64,000 nt of DNA from Mycobacterium gordonae (lineage in GTDB: Bacteria > Actinomycetota > Actinomycetes > Mycobacteriales > Mycobacteriaceae): assembly GCF_017086405.1 (NCBI RefSeq), contig NZ_CP070973.1, positions 1,674,001 to 1,738,000 on the forward strand, read 5' to 3'. Position 1 is the stretch's first letter; each line of letters opens with the position of its first letter. A program made the translations under genes and the position numbers. Of this stretch, positions 58,186 to 64,000 are shown piece by piece. The notes under the pieces are model-generated. The model searched no databases, was not told where the DNA came from, and was given only the letters and a program-made list of their open reading frames with translations.

Positions 58186-58516
58186 ACCAGGACAGTACCC
58201 GCCCGCCGGGACAGGTTAGGGTGGGGTGATTCTTGGTAACCAATGGGGCGCAAGGGACTTGTGATCAATTCGTACTCGACACGCCGTGTTTCACGAACAA
58301 CAGAATCGCCGAAATTCGATCACGAGATGGTATGGAATTGCGCCGAAGAGCTTGACCAGGGTCCCCGGTCCGTGTCTAATCACATCAGTGTCATTTCCCG
58401 GTTGGCCGGCCGGTTCCGGTGTCGCAGACCGAGATTCGATCACTTGTTCGAATTGGGCATCTGTACATCAGAACAGTGGGAAACCATTTCACTCTCGATC
58501 TGTGAGGAGGCGGAGC
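58186..58516 (+). other. Promoter and leader region of whiB2
   Basis: No gene is seen in these 331 bases, only short frames. A strong promoter lies in the middle (58352-58380), leaving a leader of about 130 bases before whiB2. The far end also carries the fbiA promoter on the other strand. Confidence 0.6.
58352..58380 (+). promoter_or_regulatory. SigA-type promoter for whiB2
   Basis: TTGACC (58352-58357) and TCTAAT (58375-58380) are separated by exactly 17 bases. The -10 ends 136 bases before the whiB2 ATG, so the mRNA would have a long leader. Confidence 0.65.
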
Positions 58517-58888
58517 ATGTCCTATGAGTACCTTCGGGGCGTAATGGGAGGCACACCGCACACCACTCCCGAGCCGGCTGAAACCATCATGCCGCCTGTC
58601 CGTCCTCATCTGAGCGTGGTTCCCGATGCGCCTGTGGCTTTCGAGCCGGAGCCCGTCGAGGAGATCCCTGCCGATCAGTGGCAGGACAAAGCGCTGTGCG
58701 CGCAGACCGACCCGGAAGCCTTCTTCCCGGAGAAGGGTGGGTCCACCCGCGAGGCCAAGAAGATCTGCCTGGGTTGCGAGGTCCGGCACGAGTGCCTGGA
58801 GTACGCCCTCGCGCACGACGAGCGGTTCGGCATCTGGGGTGGTCTGTCCGAGCGCGAACGCCGCCGCCTCAAACGCGGCATCATCTGA
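58517..58888 (+). CDS. whiB2: WhiB-family iron-sulfur regulator WhiB2
   Basis: The 123-aa protein has four Fe-S cysteines at 61, 84, 87 and 93 (ALCAQTDPEAFFPEKGG, KKICLGCEVRHECLEYA). The turn GIWGGLS and the basic tail ERERRRLKRGII complete the family pattern. WhiB2/WhmD is essential for division and septation in mycobacteria. The start ATG 58517 follows TGAGGAGGCGGAGC; this adds about 35 residues before the region where the annotated M. tuberculosis protein begins, similar to WhmD of M. smegmatis. Confidence 0.93.
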   Translation: MSYEYLRGVMGGTPHTTPEPAETIMPPVRPHLSVVPDAPVAFEPEPVEEIPADQWQDKALCAQTDPEAFFPEKGGSTREAKKICLGCEVRHECLEYALAHDERFGIWGGLSERERRRLKRGII

Positions 58889-58902
58889 CCGGGGTCCGCT
58901 GC

Positions 58903-59391
58903 TCAGTCGTCGATCGTCGGGTCGATGACCGAAGGTTCCACGTCCAGGTAGATTGCCACCTGGGCCACCAGGATTTCATGCAGTAAGTCGCCGAGTTCTA
59001 CGGTGTCTTTGGCACGCCGCTCAATGGGTTTACGGAACAACACAATTCGGGCTCGCGTCGCGTTGCCGCGAACATCGACGCCGGCCGGTATCAGCCGGGC
59101 CAGGGCGATCGGCCCGTCGGCGATCACTTCCGGTGGCCACTGCACACTGTAGGGATCCTTGGCGGAGATGCGCGGAATCTCGTCCACCGCGACGTCCAGT
59201 TCGCCGACCCGATCCTGCCAGCGCCGCTCGATCGGTTCATAGGCCTCCAGCACCGCCATGTCGAACCGCTCGGCCCGGCTGCGCCAGCCGGGCACCGTCG
59301 GTGGTAGTAGGGGGCCGCGCACCTCGCGGCCCCGCCGGCGTCCCGGCCGGCCCCGGGGCCCGAATGGCAAAGCCGATCTATCCCCGCTCAC
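58903..59391 (-). CDS. Conserved protein of the 'metallopeptidase-like' family (Rv3259 orthologue)
   Basis: The 162-aa soluble protein has RAERFDMAVLEAYEPIERRW, VAVDEIPRI and DGPIALARLIPAGVDVRGNA. The C-terminal LLHEILVAQVAIYLDVEPS stands where minimal zincins have HExxH, but the second His is absent (HEILV), so peptidase activity is doubtful. GTG 59391 is used; GTG 59322 would give 139 aa, equal to the M. tuberculosis annotation. The Arg/Gly-rich N-terminus (GPRGRPGRRRGRE) would be lost in that case. It is divergent from the DUF3499 gene. Confidence 0.82.
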   Translation of the reverse strand: MSGDRSALPFGPRGRPGRRRGREVRGPLLPPTVPGWRSRAERFDMAVLEAYEPIERRWQDRVGELDVAVDEIPRISAKDPYSVQWPPEVIADGPIALARLIPAGVDVRGNATRARIVLFRKPIERRAKDTVELGDLLHEILVAQVAIYLDVEPSVIDPTIDD

Positions 59392-59477
59392 GCGCCGATG
59401 GTAACGGTTGGACATCGCCCCCGCCGATGCGCGTGTCCGCCGCTGCGGCGGCGTTTCACCGCGATAGCCTTTCGAGC

Positions 59478-59972
59478 GTGAACGTACCCCGACGCTGCTG
59501 CCGGCCCGGGTGTCCGCATTATGCAGTGGCAACGTTGACGTTCGTCTACTCGGACTCGACGGCGGTGGTCGGCCCGCTCGCAACCGCGCGGGAACCGCAC
59601 TCGTGGGATCTGTGCGTCAACCATGCCGGCCGCATCACGGCACCGCGGGGCTGGGAACTGGTGCGCCATGCCGGGCCGCTGCCCACCCATCCCGACGAGG
59701 ACGACGAACTCGTGGCGCTGGCCGACGCCGTGCGCGAGGGTGGGGCGGCTTCCGGAAGGAACGCCGCGCGAACCCCCGTGCTGGTCAACGGGTTCGTCGC
59801 CAGCGACGGCTTCGACGACGTACCGCGCTCCGCCGGGACCGTCGCCGATTCCCACCTGCACCATGCGGGCGCCCACGCCACCGCGCCGAGCGGTGGTCTG
59901 CTCGCACCGCCCGAACATCGCTCCGGACGTCGACGTGGCCACCTGCGGGTGCTGCCGGATCCTCCCGGCTAG
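59478..59972 (+). CDS. DUF3499 protein (Rv3258c orthologue)
   Basis: The 164-aa protein starts at GTG 59478 with a Cys-rich head (VNVPRRCCRPGCPHYAVATL) and then LCVNHAGRITAPRGWELVRH; the cysteines and His could form a small zinc site. The C-terminal third is low-complexity. It is conserved in actinobacteria, function unknown, and sits 57 bases before manB, probably in its operon. Confidence 0.88.
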   Translation: MNVPRRCCRPGCPHYAVATLTFVYSDSTAVVGPLATAREPHSWDLCVNHAGRITAPRGWELVRHAGPLPTHPDEDDELVALADAVREGGAASGRNAARTPVLVNGFVASDGFDDVPRSAGTVADSHLHHAGAHATAPSGGLLAPPEHRSGRRRGHLRVLPDPPG

Positions 59973-60029
59973 CCGATAGGCTGGCGGCCGAAGAGTCTTA
60001 CCCACCCAGGTCGTCAGGAGCACCGCAGA

Positions 60030-61421
60030 ATGTCGTGGCCCGCCGAGGCTGTCCACCGTGTCATCAAGGCCTACGACGTCCGCGGGCTGGTCGGCGAACA
60101 GATCAACGAGGCGCTGGTCACCGATGTCGGAGCGGCGTTCGCCCGGCTGATGCGCGGCGAGGGCGCGACCCAGGTGGTGATCGGCCACGACATGCGCGAC
60201 AGTTCACCGTCGTTGTCGGCAGCCTTCGCCTCCGGCGTCACCGGCCAGGGGTTGGACGTGGTGCGGATCGGCCTGGCGTCCACCGACCAGTTGTATTTCG
60301 CCTCCGGGCTGCTGGACTGTCCCGGCGCCATGTTCACCGCGAGCCACAACCCGGCGGCCTACAACGGCATCAAACTGTGTCGGGCCGGGGCCAAGCCGGT
60401 CGGCGCCGACACCGGGTTGGGCGCCATCAGCGAGGACCTGATCGCCGGCGTGCCCGGGCACGACGGGCCGCCGGGAGCGGTCACCGACAAAGATGTGCTG
60501 GCCGACTACGGCGTGTTCCTGCGCTCTCTGGTCAACAACACCGATCTGCGCCCGTTGCGGGTCGCGGTGGACGCCGGTAACGGCATGGCCGGTCACACCG
60601 CCCCGGCGGTGCTCGGTGCGATCGAGTCGATCACGTTGCTGCCCTTGTACTTCGAACTGGACGGAACGTTTCCCAACCACGAGGCCAATCCGCTGGATCC
60701 GGCGAACCTGGTAGACCTGCAGAACTTTGTGCGTGAAACCGGCGCCGATATTGGGCTGGCGTTCGACGGGGACGCCGACCGCTGCTTCGTCGTCGACGAG
60801 CGTGGCCTGCCCGTCTCGCCGTCGACGGTCACCAGTCTGGTGGCCGCCCGCGAACTCGGCCGTGAGATCGGCGCCACCGTGATCCACAACGTGATCACCT
60901 CGCGCGCGGTGCCCGAACTGGTGACCGAGCGCGGCGGCACGCCGCTGCGCTCGCGCGTCGGGCACTCCTACATCAAGGCCCTGATGGCCGAAACCGGCGC
61001 GATCTTCGGCGGGGAACATTCGGCGCACTACTACTTCCGCGATTTCTGGGGCGCCGACTCCGGCATGTTGGCCGCGCTGTACGTGCTGGCCGCACTCGGC
61101 GAACAACACCGGCCGCTGTCCGAGCTCACCGCCGACTACCAGCGCTACGAATCCTCGGGCGAGATCAACTTCACCGTTGCCGACGCACCGGCGTGCGTGG
61201 ACGCCGTGTTGAAGGCGTTCGTGAGCCGGATCCAGTCCATCGACCACCTGGACGGCGTCACGGTCGATCTCGGTGACGGCAGCTGGTTCAACTTGCGCAG
61301 CTCCAACACCGAGCCGCTCTTGCGGCTGAATGTGGAGGGGCGCAGCATCGAGGATGTGGATGCGGTGGTCGCGCAGGTCAGTGCCGAAATTGCGGCCCAG
61401 GCGAGCGAGGCCGCTCCGTGA
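60030..61421 (+). CDS. manB: Phosphomannomutase ManB (PmmA)
   Basis: The 463-aa enzyme is of the alpha-D-phosphohexomutase family. It starts MSWPAEAVHRVIKAYDVRGL and has the phosphoserine loop TASHNPAAYNGIK (Ser105), metal loop AFDGDADRCFVVDE, sugar loop GGEHSAHYYF and phosphate-binding RSSNTEPLLRLNVEG. It interconverts mannose-6-P and mannose-1-P, feeding ManC. It overlaps the next gene by 4 bases. Confidence 0.96.
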   Translation: MSWPAEAVHRVIKAYDVRGLVGEQINEALVTDVGAAFARLMRGEGATQVVIGHDMRDSSPSLSAAFASGVTGQGLDVVRIGLASTDQLYFASGLLDCPGAMFTASHNPAAYNGIKLCRAGAKPVGADTGLGAISEDLIAGVPGHDGPPGAVTDKDVLADYGVFLRSLVNNTDLRPLRVAVDAGNGMAGHTAPAVLGAIESITLLPLYFELDGTFPNHEANPLDPANLVDLQNFVRETGADIGLAFDGDADRCFVVDERGLPVSPSTVTSLVAARELGREIGATVIHNVITSRAVPELVTERGGTPLRSRVGHSYIKALMAETGAIFGGEHSAHYYFRDFWGADSGMLAALYVLAALGEQHRPLSELTADYQRYESSGEINFTVADAPACVDAVLKAFVSRIQSIDHLDGVTVDLGDGSWFNLRSSNTEPLLRLNVEGRSIEDVDAVVAQVSAEIAAQASEAAP

Positions 61422-62488
61422 GTGCCCTCGGGGCCGTCGATCTGGAGGACGCTGACGGCCTGATTGCCGCCGACCGCGACGGGCTGTTGCGGGCGGCGTC
61501 AATGGCCGGTGCGCAGGTGCGTGCGGTGGCGGCCGCCCTCAGCGAAGGCGAACTGGACTCGCTGCGCGGTGAGGATCGGGTGCGCAGCGTGATCTGGGTG
61601 GCCGGCCGCGGCACCGCCGAGACCGCCGGCGCCTTGCTGGCGGCGACGTTGGCGACCGTCGCCGCCGAGCCGATCGCGCTGGTCACCGAGGCGCCGCCGT
61701 GGGTCGGCCCGCTCGACGTGCTGATCGTCGCCGGTGACGATCCGGGGGATCCTGCGCTGGTGGGTGCGGCAGCGACCGGCGTGCGTCGTGGCTCGCGGGT
61801 GGTGGTGGTTGCCCCGTTCGAGGGTCCGTTGCGGGACTCCACGGCCGGCCGGGTCGCGGTGCTGTCGCCTCGACTGCCGGGACTGGCGGAATTCGGCTTG
61901 TGCCGGTATCTGGCTGCGGGTCTGGCTGTGCTGCAGACCGTCGACTCACGGCTGAGCATCGACCTGGCCGCGCTCGCCGACGAACTGGACGCCGAGGCGC
62001 TGCGCAACAGCGCCGGCCGCGACCTGTTCACCAATCCGGCCAAGACGTTGGCCGCCCGCATGACCGACAGCCAGGTCGCGCTCGCCGGTGACAGCGCCGC
62101 CACCCTGGCGTTGGCCCGGCACGGCAGCGCGGTGCTGCTGCGGGTCGCACAGCAGGCCGCGGCGGCCGCCGGTCTGGGCGATGCGGTGGCCGCGTTGCGC
62201 AACGGGCCCGGTGGTTTCGCCGATCCCGCGGCCGCGCTTTTCCACGACGAGCAGATCGACGGCCCGCTGCCCCGGCGGCTGCGGGTGCTGGCCCTGACAT
62301 TGGCGGCCGAGCGGACGGTGGTGGCCGCGCGGGTGGCCGGGCTCGACGACGTCTATCTGGTGGGTGCCGAGGATATGCAGGACCCGGCCTCGGCGCCGAC
62401 CGCGACGGCACGCGCCGAACAGCAACTGGCAGTATTGGCCGTTCGGCTGGAGATGGCCGCGGTTTACCTGCGACTGGCACGGGGATAG
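61418..62488 (+). CDS. TobH/SIS-like protein (Rv3256c orthologue)
   Basis: The 356-aa protein begins at GTG 61418 (VSALGAVDLEDADGLIAADR). The middle has the sugar-isomerase-like order SVIWVAGRGTAETAGALLA and LDVLIVAGDDPGDPALVGAA. It resembles the SIS domain of bifunctional phosphoglucose/phosphomannose isomerases but without their clear catalytic signature. It lies between manB and manA in a tight operon, so a role in mannose phosphate metabolism is inferred. Confidence 0.85.
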   Translation: MSALGAVDLEDADGLIAADRDGLLRAASMAGAQVRAVAAALSEGELDSLRGEDRVRSVIWVAGRGTAETAGALLAATLATVAAEPIALVTEAPPWVGPLDVLIVAGDDPGDPALVGAAATGVRRGSRVVVVAPFEGPLRDSTAGRVAVLSPRLPGLAEFGLCRYLAAGLAVLQTVDSRLSIDLAALADELDAEALRNSAGRDLFTNPAKTLAARMTDSQVALAGDSAATLALARHGSAVLLRVAQQAAAAAGLGDAVAALRNGPGGFADPAAALFHDEQIDGPLPRRLRVLALTLAAERTVVAARVAGLDDVYLVGAEDMQDPASAPTATARAEQQLAVLAVRLEMAAVYLRLARG

Positions 62489-62495
62489 ATAGACG

Positions 62496-63722
62496 GTGGA
62501 ACTGCTACGCGGAGCGTTACGCACCTACGCTTGGGGATCACGCACCGCTCTCGCCGAATTCACCGGGCGGCCGGTGCCGGCCGCGCATCCCGAGGCCGAA
62601 CTGTGGTTCGGTGCTCACCCCGGTGATCCGGCCTTTCTCAGGACGCCCGACGGCGAGACATCGCTGCTGACCGCACTCGCCGAGGATCCCGAGGGCCAGC
62701 TCGGTGCCGGCTCGCGGGCGCGGTTCGGTGATGTGCTGCCGTTTCTGGTCAAGGTGTTGGCCGCCGATGAGCCGCTGTCACTGCAGGCGCACCCGAGCGC
62801 GGCGCAGGCGCTCGAGGGTTTCGCCCGCGAGCAGCGACTCGGCATCCCGGTCAACTCGCCGGTGCGCAACTACCGCGACACCAGCCACAAGCCCGAGCTG
62901 CTGGTTGCGCTGCAGCCCTTCGAGGCGCTGGCCGGCTTCCGCCAGGCCTCAAAGACCACCGAGTTGCTGCGCGCACTCAACGTGTCCGATCTCGATCCGT
63001 TCATCGATCTGCTGAACGACCAATCCGATGCCGACGGCCTGCGCGCGCTGTTCACCACCTGGATCACCGCGCCCCAGCCCGACCTCGACGTGCTGGTGCC
63101 GGCCGTGATCGACGGCGCGATTCAGTACATCAGTTCCGGCGCAACGGTATTCGCCGCCGAGGTGAAAACGCTGCTGGAACTGGGGGAGCGGTATCCCGGC
63201 GATGCCGGGGTGCTCGCGGCGCTGTTGCTCAACCGGGTCACGCTGGCGCCGTGCGAGGCGATCTTCCTGCCCGCCGGCAACCTGCACACCTACCTGCGTG
63301 GGTTCGCGGTGGAGGTGATGGCCAACTCTGACAACGTGTTGCGCGGTGGGCTGACGCCCAAGCACGTCGACGTGCCCGAACTGCTACGGGTGCTCGACTT
63401 CACGCCGACCGCCGAAGCGCAACTGCGCCCGTCGATCCGCAGCGACGGCCTGGAACGGATCTACGACACCCCGACCGCCGAGTTCGCGCTCTCACTGCTG
63501 GTTCTCGACGGCGATCACCTCGGTCATGAAGTCGACGCGCCGTCGAGTCATGACGGGCCGCAGATCCTGTTGTGTGTCGAGGGTCCGCTCACCGTGCACG
63601 GCAAGTCCGGGTCGTTGACGCTCGAGCGCGGCGCGGCCGCGTGGGTCGGCGCCGACGACGGGCCCATCCGGCTGTCCGCCCAGCGACCGGCCAAGCTGTT
63701 CCGGGCTACCGTGGGCTTGTGA
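62496..63722 (+). CDS. manA: Mannose-6-phosphate isomerase ManA (type I)
   Basis: The 408-aa cupin enzyme starts at GTG 62496 (VELLRGALRTYAWGSRTALA). It has HPEAELWFGAHPG, the zinc-binding ADEPLSLQAHPSAAQAL, NYRDTSHKPELLVAL and the substrate motif AIFLPAGNLHTYLRGFAVEV followed by MANSDNVLRGGLTPKHVD. It converts fructose-6-P to mannose-6-P for the ManB-ManC route. The 3' end overlaps the convergent gene by 17 bases. Confidence 0.95.
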   Translation: MELLRGALRTYAWGSRTALAEFTGRPVPAAHPEAELWFGAHPGDPAFLRTPDGETSLLTALAEDPEGQLGAGSRARFGDVLPFLVKVLAADEPLSLQAHPSAAQALEGFAREQRLGIPVNSPVRNYRDTSHKPELLVALQPFEALAGFRQASKTTELLRALNVSDLDPFIDLLNDQSDADGLRALFTTWITAPQPDLDVLVPAVIDGAIQYISSGATVFAAEVKTLLELGERYPGDAGVLAALLLNRVTLAPCEAIFLPAGNLHTYLRGFAVEVMANSDNVLRGGLTPKHVDVPELLRVLDFTPTAEAQLRPSIRSDGLERIYDTPTAEFALSLLVLDGDHLGHEVDAPSSHDGPQILLCVEGPLTVHGKSGSLTLERGAAAWVGADDGPIRLSAQRPAKLFRATVGL

Positions 63723-64000
63723 CCGCGCGCCGCTGCTGACCGGTTGCCCGCAGCTCCCGGCGCTCCTTGAGCCACAGCCGCATGTTGTGCGCCATGGTGC
63801 GCCCGATCAGCTTTGCCGGCGGAACCATGTACAGACTGTCCAGCAGCGAGAACCGGCGCAAAAACCATTCCGCCAGAACAGGATCGGTCTCCGCGGCGCC
63901 GAGGAACTGGTCGAACAGCCCGCCGACCGGCCGCCACCAACGAGGTTCGGGATTGCCGGTGGCGTGGTGCAGGGCCACGTCGCCGATGGCGTTCATCATC
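63706..64000 (-). CDS. C-terminal part of an FAD-dependent oxidoreductase-like protein (Rv3254 orthologue, incomplete)
   Basis: About 97 residues are visible (NAIGDVALHHATGNPEPRWW, LFDQFLGAAETDPVLAEWFL, MVPPAKLIGRTMAHNMRLWL). The gene runs off the window. The visible part lacks cofactor motifs, so the identity rests on gene order and resemblance to the C-terminus of the Rv3254 family, which carries an N-terminal FAD domain. It converges on manA. Confidence 0.75.
   Translation of the reverse strand, partial: MMNAIGDVALHHATGNPEPRWWRPVGGLFDQFLGAAETDPVLAEWFLRRFSLLDSLYMVPPAKLIGRTMAHNMRLWLKERRELRATGQQRRAVTSPR

Noticed and set aside
1..64000. CRISPR arrays, tRNA or rRNA genes
   Set aside because: No repeat-spacer pattern or cloverleaf was seen; the only regular repeats are PGRS, the purE 15-mer, the accE5 9-mer and IS ends.

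Overview
The window is GC-rich chromosomal DNA from a slow-growing Mycobacterium. The evidence is two very long PE_PGRS genes, three PPE genes, a mycolic-acid/arabinogalactan gene set, F420 genes and WhiB2. Gene order follows the M. tuberculosis block Rv3286c (sigF) to Rv3254, read in the opposite orientation. Family identities and synteny are from recalled knowledge; no search was run.

Layout. (1) 1-9751: the 3' end of sigF, then an accessory island absent at this point in M. tuberculosis. It holds a STAS anti-sigma-antagonist gene, a decayed copy of the accA3 3' end, a PPE gene, a 1042-aa membrane patatin, an intact IS21-family element with a 6-bp target duplication, a dead ImmA/IrrE gene and a transposase fragment. 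(2) 9752-17605: acyl-CoA carboxylase genes accA3, accD5 and accE5, together with sufE-like, sseA, PNPOx-like, a PAS-PAS-GGDEF cyclase and maf. (3) 17669-20570: a KstD-like flavoprotein and a decaying type VII secretion-associated cluster (EspG-like, EspA/DUF4226-like, EspC-like). (4) 20694-25725: birA, a PH-domain membrane protein, gtrA-like, purK, purE and fadE25. (5) 25980-29226: a translationally coupled phosphatase, histidine kinase and receiver operon. (6) 29212-32419: a SulP-carbonic anhydrase fusion and tetR. (7) 32434-47625: PE_PGRS, a methyltransferase/CoA-transferase pair, a CDF-like membrane protein, two tandem PPE genes with SHOCT-like tails, ctpC with its small partner, and a second PE_PGRS. 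(8) 47764-64000: cell-wall and mannose genes (lcp1, rmlD, wbbL1, manC, manB, manA), the F420 genes fbiA and fbiB, the mamA methyltransferase, whiB2 and conserved hypotheticals.

How the genes fit together. AccA3, AccD5, AccE5 and BirA make and biotinylate the long-chain/propionyl-CoA carboxylase. RmlD, WbbL1, Lcp1, ManC, ManB and ManA supply the rhamnosyl linker, the arabinogalactan attachment step and GDP-mannose. The STAS protein beside sigF and the distant receiver-PP2C phosphatase could belong to one SigF partner-switching circuit. The most unusual locus is mamA: in M. tuberculosis it is described as an orphan methyltransferase, but here it sits directly behind a gene with a PD-(D/E)XK-like motif, which suggests a restriction-modification pair. 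fbiA carries an apparent 1-nt frameshift that should be checked against reads.
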